Part shown: positions 23,302 to 34,615 of the stretch, piece by piece | Layout: each line of letters opens with the position of its first letter | How positions within the stretch are numbered: position 1 is the stretch's first letter | DNA from: Excoecaria cochinchinensis | Lineage: Eukaryota > Streptophyta > Magnoliopsida > Malpighiales > Euphorbiaceae | Length of the DNA stretch: 64,000 bases | NCBI GenBank assembly: GCA_947683425.1 | Contig: CANTUQ010000003.1 | Location: 2,046,001 to 2,110,000, forward strand | Reading direction: 5' to 3' | Position numbers and translations under genes: made by a program | The notes under the pieces: generated by a model | Database searches by the model: none | Told to the model about the DNA's origin: nothing | The model's input: the letters and a program-made list of their open reading frames with translations, nothing else

Positions 23302-24050
23302 ATGCAAACCAGTCAAACAGAAGCTCAAAAGGCTCAGAACAGAGTGGCAGAGAAGGTAAAAGAGGAAGTGCACAAATTGATTGAGGCTAAGTTCTTAGTT
23401 GAGGTTCAATACCCAACATGGTTATCTAATGCTGTCCCCATAGCTAAGAAGGACAGGAAGGTTTGGGTGTGTGTTGACTACCAAGACCTGAATAAAGCTT
23501 TCCTGAAGGATGATTTTCCTTTGCCTCACATAGATGTCCTAGTGGATAACACCATTGCTTGCAGTATGTATAGTTTCGTGGACGGATATGCTGGGTACAA
23601 CAAGATCCTTAACAAGATAGTAGACCGGATCAAGATGGCTTTCATCAAAGAATGGGGTACTTTTTCCTATAGGGTTATGCCTTTTGGATTAAAAAATGCT
23701 GGAGCGACCTATGAAAGAATGGCCACTAAAATTCTTGATGACCTAATCCATAAGGAGGTAGAGGTGTATATTGACGACATGATGATCAAGTTGGTCACTA
23801 GAGAAGGTCATTTTGAGGCTTTAGAGAAGTTCTTTTAGAGGATCAACAAGTACAATCTTCGCCTCAACCCCAAGAAGTGCATATCCGGAGTCACCTCATG
23901 TAAACTGCTGGGCCATGTGATAACTCAAAAGGGAATTGAGGTGGCTCTCGATAAGGCCAAAGCAATCAAAGAAATGCCAGTACCCCAGAAGGAAAAAGAA
24001 CTCAAGAGTTTTTTAGGCAAACTGTAGTACATCAATAGGTTAATCTCCAA
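23302..24050 (+). pseudogene. B reverse transcriptase, decayed
   Basis: Shows VWVCVDYQDLNKA, FVDGYAGYNKI, YRVMPFGLKNAGATYERM and the catalytic VYIDDMMIK. A TAG follows FALEKFF at 23836 and another near 24026; after each the frame continues with recognisable sequence (RINKYNLRLNPKKC, then YINRLISKLASVC). The first catalytic Asp sits in FVDGYAGY. Related to Tat/Ogre RT; not functional. Confidence 0.85.
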
Positions 24051-24600
24051 GCTCGCTTCAGTGTGCAAACGGATCCTTAAGCTTCTCAGGAAGAATCAGC
24101 CAGTTCAGTGGAATGATAGCTACCAGAAAGCTTTCGATACTATCAAAGATTATCTTCTGTACCCTCCAGTTCTACGACTGCCACAGTCGGTTAAGCCATT
24201 AATCGTTTACTTGGCAATAGAGGAAAATTCTGTAGGCGCCATGATGGCCGAAGAAGATGAATTTGGGGTCGAATTTGCAATTTGCTACCTTAATAAGAAA
24301 TTCCTTCCTTATGAAGCCAAGTATGACAAGGTGGAAAAGATCTGTCTAGCAGTAATCTGGGCTTTGAGAAAACTAAAACACTACTTCTATTCTTACAAGG
24401 TGCAGGCAGTTGCCAAACAAAACCCTCTTTGATATCTTCAGGAAGCACCCTCCTTGCTAGGAAAAATGGGTAGATGGCTGATATTGCTACAAGAATTTGA
24501 CATGGAGTACATCACCAAAAAGACCATCAAGGGCCGGGCAGTTGCAGAGTTTCTAGCTGATAATCCGATCGAAGGTGACCAATTTGAGTATTAATTCCTG
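24051..24600 (+). pseudogene. B RNase H, decayed
   Basis: The RT thumb remnant (PVQWNDSYQKAFDTIKDYL) leads into an RNase H-like domain with GAMMAEED, AICYLNKKFLPYEAKYDKVEKICLAVIWALRKLKHYF and, after a stop at 24430, a stretch ending in ...IKGRAVAEFLADNPI. This matches the RNase H that follows RT in Tat elements. Confidence 0.8.
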
Positions 24601-24890
24601 GATGAAGACGTGGCAGCTATTACAATGCAAAAGTGGCAGATGTAATTCGATGGAGCAGTGAATAGCAAAGGAGTTAGAGTATGAGTAATTTTGGTAACCC
24701 TAGAGGGCGAGAAGCTTCCCTTAGCTAAGAAACTGAGATTTAAAGCCACTAACAATGAAGCTAAGTACGAGGCTTACATTTTTGGGTTTGAAGCGCTCTC
24801 AGCCGTGGGGGCAAAAGCCTGTACTCATTTCTAGTTCATACTTGCAGTACTTTGAAACTGATTAGGTCGGGGATGTTGAGATTACTAATG
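24601..24890 (+). pseudogene. B second (additional) RNase H, decayed
   Basis: After a stop, FDGAVNSKGVRV, VILVTLEGEKLPLAKKLRFKAT and NNEAKYEAYIFG appear. This FDG...NNEA-YEA pattern is the additional RNase H found between RNase H and integrase in Tat/Ogre elements. Stops interrupt it. It supports the lineage assignment more than any other piece. Confidence 0.8.
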
Positions 24891-26459
24891 GAAGGTTGTG
24901 GTATTACGATGTCCATAATTATTTGGAAAAGTCAATATTTCGATAAGAGGCCATTGAAAAGGACCAAAGGATGATTCGCAAGCTATCCACCTAATTCATT
25001 AGTGTGGATGGTATGCTATACAAGAGGCAAGTCGATGGCATACAACTAAGATGCTTAGATGAGAAGGAGGCCAAGAAGGTTATGGAGGAGACCCATGCCG
25101 GGGTTTATGGAGCTGATATGAATGGTCTAGCTCTGGCAAAGAAGATCATGCGCTAATCATTTTTCTAGCTCACGATGGATACAGACTGTTCTAAATATGT
25201 GAAGCAGTGTCAGCTATGCCTACAGTACGCCAATCTGAGACTCTTGTCGATTTTAGAGTTATGCAATCTTACATCTTCATGGTCGTTCGCAGCTTGGGGG
25301 ATTGACATCATGGGAGAAATACATCCGATAGCCTTTAATGGGCATAGATTTATCATAATCGCTATCGATTACTTCACTAATTGGGTAGAGGCTGAATCCT
25401 TCAAGAAACTGGGTGCCCGAGAGATGACCAGGTTTATTGATATAGACTGTTCTAAATATGTGAAGTAGTGTCAAGGGTTTTTCTAGCTCACAATGGATAC
25501 AAACTGTTCTAAATATGTGAAGCAGTGTTAACTATGCCAGCAATACGCGAATCTGAGAACTTGTTGGTTTCAGAGTTATGCAATCTTACATCTCCATGGC
25601 CGTTCGCAACTTGGGGGATTGACATCATGGGAGAAATACATCCAACAGCTTCTAAAGGGCATAGATTTATCATAGTTGCTATCGATTACTTCACTAAGTG
25701 GGTAAAGGATGAATCCTTGGAGAAACTGGGTGCCCGATAAATGGCCAGGTTCATTGAATGACACCTGATATGCAGATATTGACTCCCACATCACATTGTT
25801 TCAGATAATGGGGTACAAGTCCAAGCTGAGACAAAACAGATGCTTAAGAAGTATGCCATCCAGCACCATAAGTCCTCTCCCTATCGACCACAGGCTAACG
25901 GGGTGATAGAGGCGGCCAATAAGAATGTAAAGAGGATATTGGCTAAGATGGTGCAGACTTATAAGGACTGGGCTAAGAAGCTACTGTTCGCACTGTGGGG
26001 CTACAGGACTACCATTAGGACTTCAACGGGAGCTACACCCTTTTCTTTGGTTTACGGGACGGAACCAATTTTACTAGTAGAGATCGAACTCCAATCCTTG
26101 AGGGTGATGCCGGAGGCCAAGCTACAAGAAGCAAAATGGGTGCAACAGCAGTTGCTACAATTGAACTTATTGGATGAGGATAGGATGCGGGCCTATTATC
26201 ACAATCAGATTTACCAAAAGGGATTGGCCCAATCATTTGGGGAGAAAGTCAGAAGCACCCCCTAAAAGAAGGGGATTTAATCTTCAAACAAATGAGGCCA
26301 GGGATTCCAGACTTTCGAGGCAAGTTCAGACCGACTTGGGAAGGACCTTTTGTTATGAAGAAGATATTGTCCAAAGGAGCTGCAATCTTAATAGACAGTG
26401 ATGGAAACGAGTTCAAGGAACCAGTCAATGTGGACAGATTGAAAAGGTTCCATAGCTAA
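24891..26459 (+). pseudogene. B integrase, decayed, with internal duplication
   Basis: The zinc-binding region (ETHAGVYGADMNGLALAKKI then YVKQCQLCLQYANL) has Asp where a second His is expected. The core has WGIDIMGEI and FIIIAIDYFTNWVEAE, IVSDNGVQ (25800) and a Glu in YRPQANGVIEAANKN (25880-25920). The tail (26270-26458) reads as a C-terminal region ending VDRLKRFHS with a stop. The stretch carrying the first catalytic Asp is present twice. Several stops and frameshifts. Would have joined cDNA to host DNA. Confidence 0.85.
25158..25790 (+). repeat. Tandem duplication of about 320 bp in B integrase
   Basis: Both units start TTTTTCTAGCTCAC (25158 and 25480) and run through CTGTTCTAAATATGTGAAG, GGGGGATTGACATCATGGG and AAACTGGGTGCCCGA. 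They differ at many sites, so the duplication is old. A short third copy of CTGTTCTAAATATGTGAAG is at 25446. Confidence 0.9.
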
Positions 26460-27011
26460 AGGCTCGAAAATCAAAAGAAGGAAATAAATGCCCTATGGGT
26501 CGAAAACCAGAAAAGGCGGCCTTACTAAAATTGGACGCCCTGCCAAGGTGAAAACCGAGAAGGCTCCTTGGGCAAAAATTAAGGGCTTACAGAAAATGTT
26601 CGATCATGAAAACCCGAGAGGGCTGATTGATAATAGGAGTTTTAATGCTTTCAGGATCCATCCCAAGATTAGATATGGTCTTGTATTTTGAGGCTAGTGT
26701 TAAACAATGATCATGTGTGATGAAATCATATAGAAATATATACCTGTATACAATGATATGCCCAAGCTAATTCATTTTGTATAATCAGTGTCATCTAGTT
26801 CCCTTGTGGAAAGATAATACATTGATTTCCATCGGATGCGTGTAATCTTGTCAATTATCGTTTTTGCCAGCAAGGGGCTTAGCCCTCTTACCTTGTTATC
26901 ATCTGTAAGATAACTAGACAACACTCTCATAAGGAAAATCAATCCTCTAAAAAAAATAAAAAAAAGGCCGTTAGAGATAAAAACAGTGATTGGCTCTTTA
27001 AGCAAAAGTTA
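26460..27011 (+). other. B 3' untranslated tail, first part
   Basis: Follows the integrase stop. Contains CCCGAGAGGGCTGATTGATA (26613), shared with the gag-protease spacer. Interrupted at 27012 by E; AGTTA at 27007-27011 is E's left target copy. No gene. Confidence 0.65.
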
Positions 27012-27810
27012 TGTAACACCCCAAACTCCCACACGTAGCATTTCAAAGCGTGAAGAGCTACAGTGAGCAAAAGGTGCCACTAGACAAGGACACACATGGC
27101 AATGTAGAAATCAGAACAATAAAATTTCTAAAACCATAATCTCAAAACATGCACGTCCTAAACCTATGTCATCCACACACCATTATTCGCACTAAAGATT
27201 ATTACAACTTATTACAAATGCTAATAAATAAACATAATTACATCCCAATCAATAACACTTTCTATAACTTTTACAGACTCGTTGGCCAAAACTCAACGGA
27301 CCGCTGCGCTGCTCTGATCTCCTAATGTGACACCCCCATCGCCGTCCCCGTTGGAAGGACGCCGACGGACGCGCTACACGACGCTCACATATACAGATAT
27401 ACACATGCACAATGCGGAAGCATACATTCTTACATAACATGCATACCGAAATACGGGATAATTAAAAACTTACCTTACCTTGTGGCACTGACTGAACATG
27501 CAACACCTTACACACATGCAGACACTAAGCTGAAGCATATACAGAAGCATACATATGACCATTCAACGGAAGCATAAGCGAAATAATAAAACAAAGGAAT
27601 AACTAAACATAAAAACATACTAACTATTACATTCCCAGAAGAAAACTCAAGAACAAAGCATAATTAATTACATATACATTACTACAGAATTACAAAAGCT
27701 GAAATACAGAAGCTGAACAAAATACAGAACTTCTAACTCCTATGTGGCCGACCCTGCAGAAGCGTGACTCGAACATAACCAAACCTGCCACCTGCACGGA
27801 AAGGAAATTC

Positions 27811-27838
27811 GTGCTAAGCGATAAACGCTTAGTGGGGA
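27811..27838 (-). repeat. Double-hairpin module (F)
   Basis: CTAAGCG-ATAAA-CGCTTAG, next to CGTGC paired with GCACG on its left (shortened companion stem). Confidence 0.75.
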
Positions 27839-28855
27839 GAACACACCAGAATATGGACGGCCATTCACAATGGTCGCCAAGGCATAACACATTCAAATGG
27901 CAAATGTGGATATTCATAACATATGAATAATCAGACTTGCACATTAAAGGCATTCATTTCAATACTCACAATCGAACCATAACTTCATGTTCAGAATAGA
28001 CTAAAACAGACATAATACAATACACATTACAAGCATCATCATGCTGAACCACATACTATATCTCATGCATAAACCTACATGGGTAGCAAATATCAACATC
28101 TTACTGTGCAGAGTCACAAGAGCTTTACTCATGCAATTGACATAACTAAATACCCATGCATGAACTGACAACCAACCATCATGTTAAGAATGCTAGCCAT
28201 ATAACATACTTAGACATGCAATACACATACACTAGTCAAATATCCAAAGGATAACATTTAGAGCTTCACAATACCGCTGCGCAACTCTAATATATATAAA
28301 GCATCATGCAAAAACATTCTGATAGCGGAGACTGAAGACGTAACCACTTAGTATTACATTCATATCATCATCATGCAGAAAGTACAATAATCATCACATA
28401 CTTACCATCACAGTTGCTTCGGTTCACATGCTAATATATATAACAAAACTATGCTGAAGTCATATACTTAAATACGTCAATCAAATCATTTCCAAGCAAT
28501 CAGAAACTTATAACAAATCACATGACAAGTACGGATAATCATATTAAATGTAAAGTCATGCTTACTTAAAACAAACATACATTCTGAAGCCCATAGTCAC
28601 ATTCATATGCATATAAACTGATTCCTGAAATCCTTATCAAGCTCAAACGGATATCACATTCGAAGGCTAAAACATAATCTATATAAGCATGCTCATATAA
28701 TCAAGCCATAAAATCAGTATTTCATAATCATATTTATTCAGAAAAATCCGATATACATTACATTAATATACTCATTCGGATAATCCATTTATAGCCAAAT
28801 CAGATCAGAGCAGTTCAGATAAACATTCAAAGAACACCTGCTGACTCTAGGTAGT

Positions 28856-29110
28856 GGATAACGAGTGTACAGACAGTACTTTTCGGGTACGAGCCGATTA
28901 CAGACAGTACGTTACGGGTACGAACCGATTAAACCATTACACTTTAACTTTCACAGATATTTTCACAAGGGACCTTAAACAAGATCCAATACAGAAAAGG
29001 GTTCGCGAGGAACCAAACGGGGACCTGATCAGGGTCCAAATCATTCAAAGGGCGCTGCAGCTACAGAAGACTCTATTAGGCATGCCTAACTATCCACTAG
29101 ACTGACTCTC
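28856..29110 (-). repeat. Hairpin-train module (F)
   Basis: GTAC..GGGTAC repeats twice (one degraded), GGACCTT-aaac-AAGATCC (28970-28987), GGTTC-gcga-GGAACC (about 28999), GGGACC-tgatca-GGGTCC (about 29020), GCTGCAGC, and TTAGGCATGCCTAA (29076-29089). Confidence 0.75.
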
Positions 29111-30109
29111 GCAGGTCATGCATAAAATAATACACATTCCGAATCGCACAACGCATAAATATATATATAAATATATACATCATGCATAAATCAGAGTACA
29201 ATAGACATATAAATATGCTCATAAGGTTGGTCATATCTCATACATTCCCATTGCAAAACATAAGACAGTCAATATACTTAATATTTAAACACTGTTCTAA
29301 AGCATGCCAAGAATCAGGTATAGAAACACTATCATACCAATGATTATCAAAACATAATCCTAAACATGCATTAGGTGAAGATACTAAACATAAACCATGC
29401 ATAGTCCAAATTACATTTAACATAACACATTGAGTTCCCAGGCTAAAGTATAATCATGCATTCAGACATTAATCGTAATATTCAACTAAATACAGCATAA
29501 CATAATATCAATCATACCTCATTCAAGTCATATTCTGAAGCATGCAATAGGTCAATCAATCACATTTTATCCCTACTTAATTTACTAAAGCATATCAGGA
29601 ACACATGTGGAAACATATTATGCTAATGACCAAAGACGCATCATCTAAATCGGAGAAAGTTACTACATAATCTTAAGCATGGCAAATTATTCTTAAAGAA
29701 GAAATAGACCAAAGATATGCATAACATAATTCACATTAAGACAGAACAGGTTGAGAACTAAACAGTCAGAAAGTTAAGCTTCATAAATCCTTCGCATTCA
29801 AAATATGACATGCAATACATATCACAATAATAAACATATTAAAGTCCAAAGCATACTGTTAAATCCCACAATCACTCAACAGGATTACTATAATCCAAAA
29901 CTTATTCCAAAATACTACATATAACTTATCATAGATAACATATTATTAACACCAAATAAATTGGGATCATCAATCATATCCGCAAGGTAATATAGCACAC
30001 AGTAAAGAAAATACCATTAAAAAGCGTTTGGAAATCATTTGATAAAAACTAATCGCTTGGGGAAAGAAAAACAGAAACAAAACAGAGGAATCGGGAGACT
30101 GAGCAACCT

Positions 30110-30302
30110 TCACGTCACGTGAAGGTTGCTCACGTCGTGAGCAATTGCTCACGTTGCGTGAGCAAAGCTCACGTCTCGTGAGCATTGCTCACGTCGTGAG
30201 CAATCTGCTCACGTGGCGTGAGCATTGCTCACGTCGTGAGCAATCTGCTCACGTTACGTGAGCTTTGCTCACGTCGTGAGGATTGCTCACGTCGCGTGAG
30301 CT
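30110..30302. repeat. Palindrome array, core GCTCACG..CGTGAGC (F)
   Basis: About eight units of GCTCACGT-n-CGTGAGC type, such as GCTCACGTCGTGAGC and GCTCACGTGGCGTGAGC, separated by AATTGC, AATCT or ATT. J has the same core at 56370-56470; G and E have different cores. Confidence 0.9.
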
Positions 30303-31443
30303 GCCTCCTTCCTCTTCCCCAATCCCAATTTTTGCAGATTCCATCGTTTTCCAGAAATTCTTCCAAATACTCGATAAAAACCATTTCCAATCTAATTCAC
30401 AACACCACCAAAACTCATATTACCTTTCAATCGATGTCCCAAATAGCATAACAAGATCATTGCAACTTAATTCAACAATTAAATCAACCAAAAATCATGC
30501 ATAGACACATTTAATTCCTTCAAGAACATAAACCCTAACAAATAACAGTAAATTCAAAACTCAAACACAGTACTTTCAATTTAATCCTACTCATGCATTA
30601 CTAATACATTTACCCACTTAATCATGCATATACACATTTCAAAACATAACCAATTCCAGAAATTAAGTAATACAAACACATTTACAAGCCTAGTGAGAAA
30701 TAGGGCAGAGACATGCTGAGATTGAAGAACACAGTAGCTCAAACAATGCATGCATTCAAATTACTCCCAAACCTCAAAATGACGATCCCAAAATCAGCTT
30801 CAAGATCAAACCTCAATCCTTCCCTTGCCTTAGCTTAGCTTCTTCATGCAATCCAATGCTTGCACAAATAAGAAACCACACAATCCTTAGCCAAACCCTA
30901 ACTTAACCAAAACAGGGGAAAGAAGAAGAAGAACAGGAGCACATACAAAATCTTAAACCAACATACCTCTTCAAGCAAAGCACAATCCAAACCAAACACA
31001 ACTCCAAGCCAATCGTGAAAGAAAGGAAAAGCAGAGAAAGGAGAAGAGAAGAAGAAGGGCAGGCGTGAGAGGGGAGATCGGGTTGCAATCTGTGATTTCT
31101 CTCTCACTCACTTTCCTTTCTTCTTTTCTTCATTCAATGCCCACCTAACATGCCCACATGGCAGATCCTAAATAGACCATAAAATCAACTCAACTTTCCA
31201 AATCAAAGCACCGTACTTGAGTCACACCCAATCACTTCCAAAACCATTCATATCCTACTTCCATACACCACCAACACACACTAGCACTTCTCTTCTTAAC
31301 ACACTTAATTAATTACCATTAAGTCCTTATTATCCAAATTCTCTTGCACAAATTACTGAAATACCCTTCCGATCCCGACTTAGCATGCACAATCCGACCA
31401 GGGCTATTTTGGGGTGTGACACCTAACCTACACGGACAAACAA

Positions 31444-31470
31444 CCGTGCTAAGCGATAAAGTTTAGTCGG
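31444..31470 (-). repeat. Double-hairpin module (E)
   Basis: CTAAGCG-ATAAA-GTTTAG then TCGGGAG; one arm is damaged (GTTTAG for CGCTTAG). Companion stem ACACGG/CCGTGC, also with one mismatch. The least intact copy. Confidence 0.65.
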
Positions 31471-32682
31471 GAGAAACAATAATGGGCAGGCACTCACAGT
31501 GATTCCCGAGGAAAACTCATGCAAATCAATATGCGTATATACATAAACATAATGGATTGCCGGCTAAAGTTATTACAAACAAATATCATTATTTTATTAC
31601 GGAAACTTATGTATTTACACATACATTAGCGTCTTGTAAACCATACACAAAAATACATATTTACCTTAAAAAAAAAGAATATATATTTTATACAAAACTT
31701 ATCATATACTTTAAATCACTTAATGGCCCTATAGATAGTTATACTTCATAAATTCCCGAAATACATTTTAAGCTTCGAAATATGAAGTTCAAAAATTCCC
31801 ATTATTACAAATATTTCAAAATCGTAAAAATTACAGTATCAATACTTGAATCAAAACATTTCATTTTAATCAAACCGTTACTTGTTCAAAAATAAACAAA
31901 ACACTTTAGCTCTTCGATTTGGTTCGGGCTTGAAATAAGCACTCCAAACTTCTTACGTATCCCTATGGTTGGGAATCAGAACCACGTAGTTCTTATAGAA
32001 AACTTTATTCACACAAGTTCTAGAATTAATCCTAATATCTTTCTTAAATCCGATTTGTATCACATGCTTACTAATCGATACGTACATAATACATTCATTA
32101 AAAGTCATCAAACAATGCACATAAATTTCTTACCGATACGCTTACCCCTAACTACGTTCAGAAGGTAGATAACATATTACATACCTGTATACTCATTTAA
32201 ACATATAAACCCACATATATACACATTCATAAAGTACCTTTAATAAGCTCTCAATGATATCAATTGTCACACCCCAACCTATACCATGGATACTTCTGCT
32301 CGTGATTAGAGTGAGAAGTATCCCGATAGGAAGGAGTGTCACATCCCACTAGTACAAACATGTAAACATCACATTTGCAGAATCACATATTCAGTACAAA
32401 TAAAAAATTTAATAGAAAGAAGAGGATAATAGAACAAAATGAGTACTTTTATTTACATACAAAGAAAATCTTTACATCTTACATCGTTTTACAAAAAGAA
32501 GGACGAATATACAAAAGTCCCAAGTACACTGTTCAAAAGGCTTACAAAATATTACATCCATTACAAAAGAAAGGAAAGCCTATACTATAAACACTTCCGA
32601 TCCCTAGCTGCGTTGGCCTTCCCGATGCGACACACCCATACCACGCGTATCAGAACCTTCCACACCTGCACGGATAAACACC

Positions 32683-32710
32683 CGTGCTAAGCGAAATCGC
32701 TTAGTGGGGA
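32683..32710 (-). repeat. Double-hairpin module (G, left LTR)
   Basis: CTAAGCG-AAAT-CGCTTAG; companion stem GCACGG/CCGTGC. Confidence 0.8.
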
Positions 32711-32877
32711 ACCACACAATGCATGACCGCCACTCACAGTGACGGTAACAGAAAACACATGATAACAATGCAATTATGGGCATATAATCATACATAGTTA
32801 ATTCAGATATTGCATTCTCATCCAAAGATTCTTATATAAAACACAATGACACCTGCTTAATCATTATGAGTGGATAA

Positions 32878-33125
32878 CGAGTACACATAGATACTTGAGA
32901 GTATCGGTATCATAATTCAAATACATAGATACCCGGAGGTATCAAAATATTCCATTTATTTTATTCCAATTTGGTTTCACATAGAATCTTAAGAAAGATT
33001 CAGACAAAGGGATCGCGAGGATCCAGTCGGGGGACCTGATCAGGGTCCAAATCGTACACATAGCTGCAGCGGCACATAACTCTATTAGGCATGCCTAACT
33101 ATCCACTTATCCGACATTAGCAGGT
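32878..33125 (-). repeat. Hairpin-train module (G, left LTR)
   Basis: GATACT-tgag-AGTATC (32890-32905), GATACC-cgga-GGTATC (32928-32943), GAATCTT-aaga-AAGATTC (32984-33001), GGATC-gcga-GGATCC (33010-33023), GGGACC-tgatca-GGGTCC, and TTAGGCATGCCTAA (33085-33098). Each stem differs from its counterpart in C, F or H by paired changes. Confidence 0.8.
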
Positions 33126-33258
33126 TATGCAAAATCTTATCACGTTTACATGTACATATATTATTAGGCAAAAGATAGTCACAACTTATGAAAACTGCAT
33201 GCAAAAGAATTTAAGTCATTAAGCAAAAAGGAAAAGAAATCAAATTTGGAAGTCCCGT

Positions 33259-33546
33259 CTGTCGCGCTCGCGACAGAGGCCAAGCTACACTTCCCCGCCT
33301 CGTCTCGCGATCGCGAGAGGTCTCGTGGTCGCGAGAGGACGTAGGGATGGCTCTTCTGTCGCGCTCGCGAGGCTTGTCGCGCTCGCGACAGAAGAGAACC
33401 TAGCATGAGCTCGGAGCTCGAGCACTCTGTCGCGCTCGCGACAATTGTCGCACTCGCGACAGAGAGCTCCCTCGAGTTCTTTGGCGCGACACTTCTCGCG
33501 CCGGCGCGAGGGTTGAAACCCCCGCATTCTGTCGCGCTCGCGACAG
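33259..33546. repeat. Palindrome array, core CTGTCGCGCTCGCGACAG (G, left LTR)
   Basis: Seven or more units based on TGTCGCG-ctcgc-GACA, plus CTCGCGATCGCGAG and CTCGCGCCGGCGCGAG variants, in otherwise AT-rich sequence. Differs from the right LTR by three whole-unit indels. Confidence 0.93.
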
Positions 33547-34615
33547 ACACGGGTTTTTCAGCTCTTACGCCCAAAATCTGCAGATTTCACTCAAATTTCA
33601 CATCCAAACTTCCAAAATTGATTCCAAAACTCAAAATTCAGCAACCCAAGCATCCACAACTCATAACATACATGAAAACCCAACTTTACCACTATTTATC
33701 TCAATTAAAACAAGTCAATTACATGTTTAATTCTAAGAATATTCAAAACAGCAATTTTGACATCAATTATAACTATTCACATAATTCCCCATAGATTCTT
33801 CAACAATATTCATTCTTTCTCATCACATATCACACAAATTTCGATTTAAGTTATAACAACTCAACTCATAATCCCAATCAGAGCAAAAACACATTCATCA
33901 AACTCAAATTACAAAAATGCACAAAAGATGAATAATCCCAAACCTTCTCTCCTTAGCTCCTAATCACGAGCTCCACTTCCGCTAGCGATTCCTTTTCCTT
34001 TATCAGGTCTAGGAGCCTCCTCTGAACCATAAACCCATAACAATCAAGATCAATTCTAAAATAACCCATAATTGAATTTACTATTATTTAAACCTAGAGA
34101 AGGGGAAAAAGAAGAATCTAAAATACCCATAACCCCAACTCACCTTTAAGCTTTAAATCCACAAGCCAAGTAACTCTAATTACTTCAAATGAAGAAAAGG
34201 GAGCAAGATCGGGCAAAGAAGAAGAAGAAAGAAGATGAAAGAAGAAATGGCGTGAGGAAGAGAGGATGATCGGGAAAACAAAAGAGAAAGGTTGATTTCT
34301 CTCTCTCTCACCAAACCCATAAATGCCCACTTATCCTCTTTGCCACATGTCACACTCTCCTTAAGCCACATGCCATCTAACACATCCTACTCACATACTT
34401 GCCTATACACACTAAGCTAACTCCTATTCACACATTTACTTCCATACACTCACTTATACACTAGTCTAATTTCCTCTTCTCACTAATACACACACTTATA
34501 CAATAAATAAATTAATAAATAATTAAATTAAATAATCCAATTTAACACAAATACTCATAAGAATACACACATATATACACGGACAGGCTCAAACTACTGG
34601 GGTGATTTTGGGGTG

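Larger units (their letters stand above)
27326..31421 (-). mobile_element. Element F: solo LTR of 4.1 kb, Tekay-like, reverse
   Basis: Starts TGTGACACCCCC and ends GGGGTGTGACA. The target-site duplication CCTAA is exact (27321-27325, 31422-31426). 4096 bp, uninterrupted. The left part shares words such as AAGCGGAAGCATACATTCA-like sequence with H and J, so these three are sister families. A GA/CT-rich stretch at 31030-31130 marks the likely promoter/leader part. No coding region. Confidence 0.92.

Noticed and set aside
32439..32690. 83 aa frame repeated exactly at 39463-39714
   Set aside because: Identical because it lies in the two LTRs of G. No domain, and it overlaps the double-hairpin module.
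33259..33546. CRISPR-like array (short palindromic units, spacers)
   Set aside because: Plant DNA, no cas genes, units are adjacent palindromes without unique uniform spacers, and the array lies inside an LTR.
33179..33574. 131 aa Ala/Ser/Arg-rich frame and similar frames at 40203-40615, 47063-47603 and 57966-58401
   Set aside because: Products of CG-rich palindromes read in frame; they change with unit number and have no domain.
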